Origin: Antedon mediterranea
Lineage: Eukaryota > Echinodermata > Crinoidea > Comatulida > Antedonidae
Reading direction: 5' to 3'
Assembly (NCBI RefSeq): GCF_964355755.1
Contig: NC_092672.1
Coordinates: 17,234,501 to 17,298,500, forward strand
Length of the DNA stretch: 64,000 nt
Position 1 is the stretch's first letter. Each line of letters opens with the position of its first letter. The position numbers were made by a program, and so were the translations under genes. Positions 53,859-63,569 of this stretch are shown piece after piece. Below the pieces are notes generated by a model that was not told where the DNA came from, ran no database searches, and saw only the letters and a list, made by a program, of their open reading frames with translations.

Positions 53859-56800
53859 CAAAAAAAAATATTTATTTTCAATAAGAAAAAAAAAAGCAAT
53901 ATACCTTGAGGTTGGAACCCGCTACTGAGAGCACTCAAACCTGGGTATTACCCGTTACGCCACAAACCAGTAGATAACTGAAGAGCTAATAATAGTCTAT
54001 TTATATGAAATTAATGATCAATCAATGAAAAATAATGCCATGCAACTTTGTTTCTGATTTTAAAAAAGGTTCATTTGTTTAGGCCTGACATTTACAACCC
54101 TCTAAATATCTCACTTTCAAAAAAAATATTTATTTTCAATTAAAAAAAAAAAGAAAAGAAATATCCCTAGAGGTTCGAACCCACTACTGCGAGCACACAA
54201 ACTTGAGCATTATCCGTTACGCCACAAACCAGTAGATGACTGAGTAGCTGATAATAGTCTATTTATATGAAATGAATGATCAATCAATGAAAAAAAATGG
54301 CATGCAACTTTGTTTCTGATTTTAAAAAATGTCCACTTGTTCAGGCCTGACATTTACAACCCTCAAAATATCTCACTTTTAAAAAACCATATTTATTTTC
54401 AATTTAAAAAAAAAAAGAAAAAAAATATCCCTAGAGGTTCGACCCACTACTCAGAGCACTCAAACCTGAGCATTACCCGTTACGCCACAAACCAGTAGAT
54501 GACTGAAGAGCTCATAATAGTCTTTTTATATGAAATGAATGATCAATCAGTGAAAAATAATGCCATGCAACTTTGTTTCTGATTCTAAAAAAGATCCATT
54601 TGTTTAGGCCTGACATTCACAACCCTAAAAAATATCTAATTTTCAAAAAAAATATTTATTTTCAATAAGAAAAAAAAAAGCAATATCCCTAAAGGTTGGA
54701 ACCCGCTACTTTGAGCACTCAAACTTGGGTATTACCCGTTACGCCACAAACCAGTAGATAACTGAAGAGCTGATAATAGTCTATTTATATGAAATTAATG
54801 ATCAATCAATGAAAAATAATGCCATGCAACTTTGTTTCTGATTTTAAAAAAGGTTCATTTGTTTAGGCCTGACATTTACAACCCTCAAAATATCTCACTT
54901 TCAAAAAAAATATTTATTTTCAATTAAAAAAAAAAGAAAAGAAATATCCTTAGAGGTTTGAACCCACTACTGCGAGCACTCAAACTTGAGCATTACCCGT
55001 TACGCCTCAAACCAGTTGATGACTGAGTAGCTGATAATACTCTATTTATATGAAATGAATGATCAATAAATGAAAAATAATGGCATGCAACTTTGTTTCT
55101 GAGTGAAAAAAATGTTCACTTGTTTAGGCATGACATTTACAACCCTCAAAATATCTCACTTTCAAAAACAATATTTATTTTAAATAAAAAAAAAATAGAA
55201 ACAAAATATCCGTAGAGGTTCGAACCCACTAGTGAGAGCACTCAAACTTGAGCATTACCCGTTACGCCACAAACCAGTAGATGACTGAAGAGCTGTTAAT
55301 AGTCTATTTATATGAAATGAATGATCAATCACAGAAAAATAATGCCATGCAACTTTGTTTCTGATTTTAAAAAAGATCCATTTGGTTAGGCCTGACATTC
55401 ACAACCCTAAAAAATATCTCATTTTCCCAAAAAATATTTATTTTCAATAACAAAAAAAAAAGCAATATCCCTAGAGGTTGGAACCCGCTACTGAGTGCAC
55501 TCAAATCTGGGTAATACCCGTTACGCCACAAACCAGTAGATAACTGAAGAGCTAATAATAGTCTATTTATATGAAATTAATGATCAATCAATGAAAAATA
55601 ATGCCATGCAACTTTGTTTCTGATTTTAAAAAAAGGTTCATTTGTTTAGGCCTGACATTTACAACCCTCAAAATATCTCACTTTCAAAAAAAATATTTAT
55701 TTTCAATTAAAAAAAAAAAGAAAAGAAATATCCCTAGAGGTTCGAACCCACTACTGCGAGCACACAAACTTGAGCATTATCCGTTACGCCACAAACCAGT
55801 AGATGACTGAGTAGCTGATAATAGTCTATTTATATGAAATGAATGATCAATCAATGAAAAAAAATGCCATGCAACTTTGTTTCTGATTTAAAAAAATGTC
55901 CACTTGTTCAGGCCTGACATTTACAACCCTCAAAATATCTCACTTTTAAAAAACCATATTTATTTTGAATTTAAAAAAAAAAGAAAAAAAATATCCCTAG
56001 AGGTTCGACCCACTACTCAGAGCACTCAAACCTGAGCATTACCCGTTACGCCACAAACCAGTAGATGACTGAAGAGCTCATAATAGTTTATTTATATGAA
56101 ATGAATGATCAATCAATGAAAAATAATGCCATGCAACTTTGTTTCTGATTCTAAAAAAGATCCATTTGTTTAGGCCTGACATTCACAACCCTAAAAAATA
56201 TCTCATTTTCAAAAAAAATATTTATTTTCAATAAGAAGAAAAAAAGCAATATCCCTAGAGGTTGGAACCCGCTACTTTGAGCACTCAAACTTGGGTATTA
56301 CCCGTTACGCCACAAACCAGTAGATAACTGAAGAGCTGATAATAGTCTATTTATATGAAATTAATGATCAATCAATGAAAAATAATGCCATGCAACTTTG
56401 TTTCTGATTTTAAAAAAGGTTCATTTGTTTAGGCCTGACATTTACAACCCTCAAAATATCTCACTTTCAAAAAAATTTTTTTTTTTCAATTTAAAAAAAA
56501 AGAAAAGAAATATCCCTAGAGGTTCGAACCCACTACTGCGAGCACTCAAACTTGAGCATTACCCGTTACGCCTCAAACCAGTAGATGACTGAGTAGCTGA
56601 TAATACTCTATTTATATGAAATGAATGATCAATCAATGAAAAATAATGCCATGCAACTTTGTTTTTGATTGAAAAAAATGTTCACTTGTTTAGGCCTGAC
56701 ATTTACAACCCTCAAAATATCTCACTTTCAAAAACAATATTTATTTTCAAATAAAAAAAATATCCTTACAGGTTGGAACCCGCTACTGAGAGAACTCAAA

Positions 56801-58652
56801 CCTGGGTATTACCCGGTACGCCACAAACCAGTAGATAACTGAAGATCTGATAATAGTATATTTATATGAAATTAATGATCAATCAATGAAAAATAATGCC
56901 ATGCAACTTTGTTTCTGATTTTAAAAAAAGGTTCATTTGTTTAGGCCTGACATTTACAACCCTCAAAATATCTCACTTTCAAAAACAATATTATTTTCAA
57001 TAAAAAAAAAAAGAAACAAAATATCCGTAGAGGTTCGAAGCCACTAGTGAAAGCACTCAGACTTGAGCATTACCCGTTATGCCACAAACTAGTAGATGAC
57101 TGAAGAGCTGATAATACTCTATTTTTATGAAATAAATAATAAATCAATGAAAAATAATGCCATGCAACTTTGTTTCTGATTTTTAAAAAAGGTTCATTTG
57201 TTTAGGCCTGACATTTACAACCCTCAAAATATCTCATTTTCAAAAAACATATTTATTTTCAATTTAAAAAAAAAGAAAAAAATATTGGTAGAGGTTCGAC
57301 CCACTACTGCGAGAACTCAAACCTGAGCATTACCCGTTACGCCACAAACTAGTAGATGACTGAAGAGCTGATAATAGTTTATTTATATGAAATGAATGAT
57401 CAATCAATGAAAAATAATGCCATGCAACTTTGTTTCTGATTCTAAAAAAGATCCATTTGTTTAGGCCTGATATTCACAACCCTAAAAAATATCTCATTTA
57501 AAAAAAAAATATTTATTTTCAATAAGAAAAAAAAAGCAATATCTCTAGAGGTTGGAACCCTCTACAGAGAGCACTCAAACCTGGGTATTAGCCGTTACGC
57601 CACAAACCAGTAGATAACTGAATAGCTGATAATAGTCTATTTTTATGAAATTAATGATCAATCAATGAAAAATAATGCCATGCAACTTTGTTTCTGATTT
57701 TTAAAAAGGTTCACTTGTTTAGGCCTGACATTTACAACCCTCAAAATATCTCACTTTCAAAAACAATATTTAATTTCAATTAAAAAAAAAAAGAAACAAA
57801 ATATCCGTAGAGGTTCGAACCCACTAGTGAGAGCACTCAAACTTGAGCATTACCCGTTACGCCACAAACCAGTAGATGGCTGAAGAGCTGATAATACTCT
57901 ATTTATATGAAATCAATAATAAATCAATGAAAAATAATGCCATGCAACTTTGTTTCTGATTTTAAAAAAGGTCCACTTGTTTAGGCCTGATATTTACAAC
58001 CCTCAAAATATCTCACTTTCAAAAACAATATTATTTTCAATTTTAAAAAAAAAAATCCCTAGAGGTTCGAACCCACTACCGAGAGCCCACAAACCAGTAG
58101 ATGACTGAGGAGCTGATAATAGTCTATTTATATGAAATGAATGATTAATCAATGAAAAATAATGCCATGCAACTTTGTTTCTGATTTTAAAAAAGGTCCA
58201 CTTGTTTAGGCCTGACATTTACAACCCTCAAAATATCTCACTTTCAAAAACAATATTTATTTTCAATTAAAAAAAAAAGAAAAAAATATTCGTAGAGGTT
58301 CGAACCCACTACTGCGAGAACTCAAACATGAGCACTACCGGTTACCCCACAAACCAGTAGATGACTGAAGAGCTGATAACAGTCTATTTATATGAAATGA
58401 ATGATCAATCAATGAAAAATAATGCCATGCAACTTTGTTTCTGATTGAAAAAAATGTCCACTTGTTTAGGCCTGACATTTACAACCCTCAAAATATCTCA
58501 CTTTCAAAAACAATATTTATTTTCAAATAAAAAAAAAATATCCTTACAGATTCGAACCCACTACTGGGAGCACTCAAATCTGAGCATTACCCGTTTTGCC
58601 ATAAAGTAGTACACGACAGAACAGTTTATAATAGTCTATTTATAAGTGTATT
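53859..58652. repeat. Higher-order family 2, unit b, truncated at the array edge
   Basis: Repeats unit a with few differences, contains the 1775-bp block once, and ends at the diverged terminal monomer before the SINE region. The A-box-less monomer marker is near 58080. The part after about 58180 is itself duplicated further right, at 60830 onward. Confidence 0.85.
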
Positions 58653-58671
58653 ACGTAATTCATCATTACGT
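58653..58671. other. Short inverted repeat at the array edge
   Basis: ACGTAAT and ATTACGT flank a five-base TCATC spacer, giving a perfect 7-bp stem exactly where satellite A sequence stops. The second copy near 61305-61323 has one mismatch (GCGTAAT). Function unknown; it may be incidental. Confidence 0.5.
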
Positions 58672-58706
58672 CATAAATATCATATTAACCTTTTTAAAAC
58701 CAAAAT

Positions 58707-58779
58707 GGCCAGTTAGCTCAGACGACTGAGCGTCGTGTTGACAACACGTATGTCGTGGGTTCGATTCCCACGCTGGTCG
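58707..58779 (+). tRNA. tRNA-Val(GAC)-like cloverleaf, head of a SINE (copy 1)
   Basis: A full cloverleaf can be drawn. Acceptor GGCCAGT pairs with GCTGGTC, D stem GCTC with GAGC, anticodon stem CGTG with CACG around loop TTGACAA (anticodon GAC, positions 34-36), and T stem GTGGG with CCCAC around TTCGATT. Acceptor pair 2:71 is a G-T wobble and 27:43 is T-T. A box (TTAGCTCAGACGACTGAG region) and B box (GGGTTCGATTCCC) are intact. No T run closes it; the sequence continues into a body shared with a second copy. Eukaryotic valine tRNAs normally use AAC, so this is best read as the tRNA-derived promoter head of a SINE and not as a working tRNA gene. Confidence 0.7.
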
Positions 58780-58959
58780 GTGGAATAGAGTTAAAGGTAT
58801 GCGAACAACTGTGTTCACAGAATTTACGTCCCCCTTTCCACCACACATCTTGAGAAGGCACTGGCAATGCATCTGGTGATGATGTGGTGGAAACGACCCC
58901 AAGGCCATGGCAGGGCCTTAGTGCTGAGGTAGGGAAAGCACATTTTTAAAATTTTTTTT
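58707..58959 (+). mobile_element. tRNA-derived SINE-like element, copy 1
   Basis: The tRNA head (58707-58779) is followed by an unrelated body and a T-rich end at 58943-58959. The body contains a perfect 11-bp inverted repeat, TTTCCACCACA (58835-58845) with TGTGGTGGAAA (58883-58893), and a second stem, AAGGCC (58901-58906) with GGCCTT (58914-58919). The right end is approximate, because the only other copy here is part of a larger duplication. Minus-strand frames of 62-80 codons across it are shadows of the tRNA head and body. Confidence 0.6.
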
Positions 58960-59124
58960 GGGCTTTCGCTACATGTATTTGATCTCGTAAATTGTATGTT
59001 TAGCGCCCTCAATTTAATGTATAAAGAAATTAATTTATCTTTGTTACGTGTTTAGAAGAGAATGTATGTCTCTCCGTAGTTTGGTATGCCGTTTGTTATT
59101 ATGCAAATGAGTTTTTGCAGGTGT
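58960..59124. other. Edge DNA between SINE and 512-bp segment
   Basis: Unrecognised sequence containing GGTATGCCG and the octamer-like ATGCAAATGAG. The part from 59078 onward has a diverged relative at 59829. I see no gene. Confidence 0.5.
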
Positions 59125-59635
59125 AGTGGGAAAGATGGCATTGTTAGTAATTCGCGGTCAACACGCCACACTGTTGAATTTTGATTTTGTTAATCAATGT
59201 TGCTACATTGGTAGCGAAATGTCCGATTCATGCAAGATATTGTATTGTAATATGTTATGAATAAACATTTATGGATGGTAGTTGGTGTGTATGGCCGCAC
59301 CGTCCCAGAATAAACATGTTTTAAACAGATAATTTGTCTCCGATGATTTTTGTATGGGGTTAATGGAGAGTGAAATAGATCAAATATAGAACATTTGCAA
59401 AGATCCCGATTTCCAGACTGATTTCGAAACTTAGACTAATTCCACCGCCGGGCTAGGCCTTAGGCATATACGAAGTCGAGTTTTTAAAGTAGAAAACTCT
59501 ACATAAACTTTTGAATTCGCATCTGGATAGTTGAATTTTGAACAAATATCATAAATATCATAGGTGATTATGTATGGTAATAAGTATAAGTATAAGTGCA
59601 ATTCTGGGCTCTATTTTCATTATTAGCTCTTCCCC
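59125..59635 (+). repeat. 512-bp segment, edge (source-like) copy
   Basis: Matches the four internal copies, but here both ends run on into non-satellite DNA: TTGCAGGTGT before, CCCAAAACATGG after. This makes it the likely source of the internal copies. The minus-strand frame that is 61 codons long in the internal copies has a stop here (GGCCTAG on the minus strand near 59457), so it is not conserved as protein. Confidence 0.85.
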
Positions 59636-60122
59636 CAAAACATGGTGGGCTAGTAGGCCTACTGGAGACCTAATATTTAATTTCATATTTCAATGAATAT
59701 GTACACTTTCCGGGGACAAGCTCTATTGTCCTTGATAGTCTTATATATTTTGTTTCATATAATTTCAAATCATGTAAAGTACCATTTTCAGGCTGGAGTC
59801 TGTGCAACTCTATTTTTTTATTTTAAACAGTTTGGTATGCCGTCGTGGTTGTTATGCAAATGAGCTTGTGCACGTGTATTATGGGGAAGATAATATGTTA
59901 ATAATTCGCGGTCAACACGCCACACTGTTAAATTTTGACGCTGTTAATATTTACATTAGAATATTGTTCAAATCATGTAAATAAAACATTTTCCGGGCGG
60001 GAACCCAGCAGCTCTCGAAAAGAACTCCAGGTGGAAAAGAACCTCATCCATGAGTACTGAATATGAAGGAGCACATTGGCTTCTTTTGGAGGCTTTATGG
60101 CAGTCTTTTTACATGTATTTGA
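59636..60122. other. Non-satellite edge region with a diverged duplication
   Basis: The tract 59829-59948 (GTTTGGTATGCCG to GACGCTGTTAAT) is a diverged relative of 59078-59194, including CGCGGTCAACACGCCACACTGTT. Around it, CAAATCATGTAAAGTACCATTTTC (near 59767) and CAAATCATGTAAATAAAACATTTTC (near 59970) are also related. The DNA therefore derives from repeated copies of an older, unnamed element. A TAGGCCTA palindrome lies near 59653. No coding gene is seen. Confidence 0.55.
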
Positions 60123-61310
60123 TTTCAAAAACAATATTTATTTGCAATTTAAAAAAAAAAGAAAAAAATATTCCTAGAGGTTCGAACCCACTACTGAGAG
60201 AACTCAAACCTGAGCATTACCGGTTACGCCACAAACCAGTAGATGAGTGAAGAGCTGATAATAGTCTATTTATATGAAATGAATGATCCATCAATGTAAA
60301 ATGATGTTGTGCAACTTTGTTTCTGATTTAAAAAAAGGTCCACTTGGTTAGGCTAGACATTTAAAACCATAAAAATATCTCACTTTCAAAAACAATATTT
60401 ATTTTCAAATAAAAAAAAAAGAAAAAAAAATCCCTAGATGTTCGAACCCACTATTGAAATCACTCAAACCTGAGCATTACCCGTTACGCCGCAAACCAGT
60501 ATATGACTGAAGAGCTGATAATAGTCTATTTATATGAAATGAATGATCAAAATAATGCCATGCAACTTTGTTTCTGATTTTAAAAAAGGTTCACTTGTTT
60601 AGGCCTGACATTCACAACCCTAAAAAATATCTCATTTTCAAAAGAAATATTTATTTTGAATAAGAAAAAAAAGCAATATCCCTAGAGGTTGGAACCCGCT
60701 ACTGAGAGCACTCAAACCTGGGTATTACCCGTTACGCCACAAACCAGTAGATAACTGAAGAGCTGATAATAGTCTATTTATATGAAATTAATGATCAATC
60801 AATGTAAAATAATGCCATGCAACTTTGTTTCTGATTTTAAAAAAGGTCCACTTATTTAGGCCTGACATTTACAACCCTCAAAATATCTCACTTTCAAAAA
60901 CAATATTTATTTTCAATTAAAAGAAAAAAAGAAAAAAAATATTCGTAGAGGTTTGAACCCACTACTGCTAGAACTCAAACATGAGCACTACCGGTTACGC
61001 CACAAACCAGTAGATGACTGAAGAGCTGATAACAGTCTATTTATATGAAATGAATGATCAATCAATGAAAAATAATGCCATGCAACTTTGTTTCTGATTG
61101 AAAAAAATGTCCACTTGTTTAGGCCTGACATTTACAACCCTCAAAATATCTCACTTTCAAAAACAATATTTATTTTCAAATAAAAAAAAATATCCTTACA
61201 GGTTCGAACCCACTACTGGGAGCACTCAAATCTGAGCATTACCCGTTTTGCCATAAAGTAGTACACGACAGAACAGTTTATAATAGTCTATTTATAAGTG
61301 TATTGCGTAA
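60123..61310 (-). repeat. Outlying satellite A monomers
   Basis: About four and a half monomers, more diverged than the main array (for example GATGTTGTGCAACTTTG, TAGGCTAGACATTTAAAACC). From about 60830 they match 58180 onward, marked by AACATGAGCACTACCGGTTAC. They end at the same diverged terminal monomer (CCGTTTTGCCATAAAGTAG) that closes the main array. Confidence 0.85.
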
Positions 61311-61358
61311 TTCATCATTACGTCATAAATATCATATTAACCTTTTTAAAACCAAAAT

Positions 61359-61431
61359 GACCAGTTAGCTCAGACGACTGAGCGTCGTGTTGACAACACG
61401 TATGTCATGGGTTCGATTCCCACGCTGGTCG
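61359..61431 (+). tRNA. tRNA-Val(GAC)-like cloverleaf, head of a SINE (copy 2)
   Basis: Same cloverleaf as the first copy. Here the acceptor begins GACCAGT and pairs fully with GCTGGTC, apart from the T-G pair next to position 8, while the T stem begins ATGGG and so loses one pair to CCCAC. The compensation differs between copies, consistent with neutral drift of a SINE head. Anticodon GAC and both internal promoter boxes are retained. Confidence 0.65.
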
Positions 61432-61618
61432 GTGAAATAGAGTTAAAGGTATGCGACCAACTGTGTTTGGGGTTCACAGAATTTACGTCCCCCTTTCCAC
61501 CACACATCTTGAGAATGCACTAGCAATGCATCTGGTGATGATGTGGTGGAAACGACCCCAAGGCCGTGGCAGGGCCTTAGTGCTGAGGCAGGGAGAGCAC
61601 ATTTTTTAAATTTTTTTT
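61359..61618 (+). mobile_element. tRNA-derived SINE-like element, copy 2
   Basis: Copy of 58707-58959 carried by the 2.65-kb duplication. It keeps the perfect 11-bp inverted repeat (TTTCCACCACA at 61494-61504, TGTGGTGGAAA at 61542-61552) despite scattered changes nearby. Ends in a T run at 61611-61618. Confidence 0.6.
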
Positions 61619-61782
61619 GGCTTTCGCAACATGTATTTGATCTCGTAAATGTTATTTTTAGCGCCCTCAATTTAATGTAAAAAGAAATTAATTTATATTC
61701 GTTACGTGTTTAGAAGAGAATGTATGTCTCATCGTAGTTTGGTATGCCGTTTGTTATTATGCAAATGAGTTTTTGCAGGTGT

Positions 61783-62055
61783 AGTGGGAAAGATGGTATT
61801 GTTAGTAATTCGCGGTCAAAACGCCAAACTGTTGAATTTTGATTTTGTTAATCAATGTTGCTACATTGGTAGCGAAATGTCCGATTCATGCAAGATATTG
61901 TATTGTAATATGTTATGAATAAACATTTATGGATGGTAGTTGGTGTGTATGGTGTGTATGTCCCAGAATAAATATGTTTTAAACAGATAATTTGTCTCCG
62001 ATGATTTTTGTATGGGGTTAATGGAGAGTGAAATAGATCAAATATAGAACATTTG
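61783..62055 (+). repeat. 512-bp segment, truncated edge copy
   Basis: First 273 bp of the segment, starting AGTGGGAAAGATGGTATTG and stopping at GAACATTTG, where satellite B begins (AAATACATTAGCACAATATA). Truncation marks the right limit of the edge duplication. Confidence 0.85.
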
Positions 62056-62851
62056 AAATACATTAGCACAATATATGTGCATAAATAGCAATATTATAGC
62101 ATAATTTTTGAATTTTAAAAAGTGGAAATTTTATTCATTTTTCGAGAAAAAAAAAGCAAAATTTCGACCCTTTTATTTTTTGACATAACTAGTTACTCTG
62201 GCTGTATAAGATGATGTTAGCACAATATATTTGCATAAATGGCAATATTATAGCATGTGGGAATTTTAGCCATTTTTCGACCCTTTTATTATTTTGACAT
62301 AACTAGCTGCTATTTCTCTATAAGATGATGTTAACACAATATATTTGGATAAATGCCAATATTATAGCATAATTATTGTATTTTAAAAAGTGGAAATTTT
62401 CGCCATTTTTCGAAAAAATTCCTATGGTCCCCAACAGGGAAATTTTCGAAAAATGGCCAAATTTTGATCCTTTTATTTTTTGACATAACTAGTTACTATG
62501 GCTCTATAAGATGATGTTAGCACAATATATTTGCATAAATGGCCATATTATAGCATAATTTTTGAATTTTAAACAATGGAAATTTTGACCATTTTTCGAA
62601 AAAAAAATCCTATGGTCACCCGCAGGGAAATTTTTCGAAAAATGGCCAAATTTCGAACCTTTTATTTCTTGACATAACTAGTTACTATGGCTCTATAAGA
62701 TGATGCTAACACAATATATGCGCATAAATGGCAATATTCTAGCCTAATTATAGAATTTTGAAAATTTGGAAATTTTTGCCATTTTCGAAAAAATTCCTAT
62801 GATCCCCCGCAGGAAAATTTTCGCAAAAATGGCCAAACTTCAAACCTTTTA

Positions 62852-63053
62852 TTAGTCGCGTGGACGCGACTCTACAGTTCACTATGTTGGTCGGTCTGTC
62901 GGTCGGTCTGTCTGTCGGTCCGGTATCACTTTGCGTTTTATCGCTTTTCTGTACTTTTTGAACTGTTTTGATGTACAGAAAAGTTTTAAAGTACATTACT
63001 TTTTGAAAGTTCATTTATTTCTGAGAGCACGCAACTTATTGTTGTTGGCCTTG
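62852..63053 (-). mobile_element. Structured 202-bp insert in satellite B, copy 1
   Basis: Interrupts CCTTTTATTTTTTGACAT exactly after the A, with no target duplication. It opens with a perfect hairpin, AGTCGCGT-GG-ACGCGACT (62854-62871), then a GGTC/TGTC simple repeat, then a perfect 11-bp stem CTTTTCTGTAC (62944-62954) with GTACAGAAAAG (62973-62983). On the minus strand it would end with the hairpin and CTAA at an A/T target, resembling a Helitron 3' end. The other end (CAAGG) is not the expected TC, so the class is uncertain. Confidence 0.5.
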
Positions 63054-63371
63054 TTTTTTGACATAACGAGTTACTATGGCTCTATAAGATGATGTTAACA
63101 CAATATATGTGCATAAATGGCAATATTATAGTCTAATTATTGAATTTTAAAAGGTGGAAATTTTGGTCGTTTTCGACCCTTTTATATTTTGACATAAGTA
63201 GTTGCTGTGGCTCTATAAGATGATGTTAGCACAATATATGTGCATAAATGGCAATACTATAGCATAATTATAGAATTTAAAAAATTGGAAATTTTTGCCA
63301 TTTTTCGAAAAAAATCGTTAGGTCCCCCGCAGGGAAATTTTCGCAAAAATGGCCAAACTTCAAACCTTTTA

Positions 63372-63569
63372 TTAGTCGTGTGGACGCGACTCTACAGTTC
63401 ACTATGTCGGTCGGTCTGTCGGTCTGTCTGTCGGTCCGGTATCACTTTGCGTTTTATCGCTTTTCTGTACTTTTTGAACTGTTTTGATGTACAGAAAAGT
63501 TTTAAAGTACATTACTTTTTGAAAGTTCATTTATTTCTGAGAGCACGCAACTTATTGTTGTTGGCCTTG
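63372..63569 (-). mobile_element. Structured insert in satellite B, copy 2 (198 bp)
   Basis: Identical to the first copy except that the GGTC/TGTC tract is four bases shorter and the terminal hairpin reads AGTCGTGTGGACGCGACT, now with a G-T pair. It was duplicated together with its surroundings and not inserted twice. Confidence 0.5.

Larger units (their letters stand above)
20346..58652 (-). repeat. Satellite A array, right section
   Basis: Continues the satellite A array in the same orientation after the Helitron-like insert. The tRNA-like A and B boxes lie on the minus strand. It is organised into two higher-order families described separately. The last monomer, about 58530-58652, is diverged (ACCCGTTTTGCCATAAAGTAG) and fades into edge DNA at TATTTATAAGTGTATTACG. 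Confidence 0.95.
60830..62055. repeat. Segmental duplication of the array edge
   Basis: Sequence from about 58180 to 59395 is repeated here at an offset of about 2650 bp: the last two satellite A monomers, the SINE and the first part of the 512-bp segment. The copy stops within the 512-bp segment at GAACATTTG and joins satellite B. Small differences include an extra TTTGGGG near 61467 and GTGTATGGTGTGTATG near 61945. Confidence 0.85.

Noticed and set aside
51561-58218. Minus-strand frames of 71-78 codons near 51561, 53336 and 58003
   Set aside because: Three copies of one higher-order unit read across the tRNA-like region and a deletion. No family features.
1726-58652. CRISPR array
   Set aside because: Repeats are about 261 bp with no alternation of short conserved repeats and unique spacers, and the context is eukaryotic.
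1726-58652. CENP-B-box-like centromere motif in satellite A
   Set aside because: The only TTCG-containing motif is the B box, and the remaining required positions of the CENP-B box are absent. A centromeric role cannot be argued from sequence.
58707-58779. Functional tRNA-Val gene
   Set aside because: The cloverleaf is good, but GAC is not the usual eukaryotic valine anticodon, there is no T-run terminator at the 3' end, and the sequence is joined to a duplicated body, so a SINE head is more likely.
58666-59012. Minus-strand frames of 62-80 codons over the SINE, including a WESNPRHTCC-like stretch
   Set aside because: That stretch is the translation of a tRNA B box on the opposite strand, a common artefact of tRNA-derived SINEs.
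7988-61000. Dozens of similar plus-strand frames of 60-70 codons starting near each AATGCCATGCAAC
   Set aside because: They recur at the satellite period, cross the variable poly-A run (so length and frame change between copies) and lack any domain. They are by-products of the repeat.
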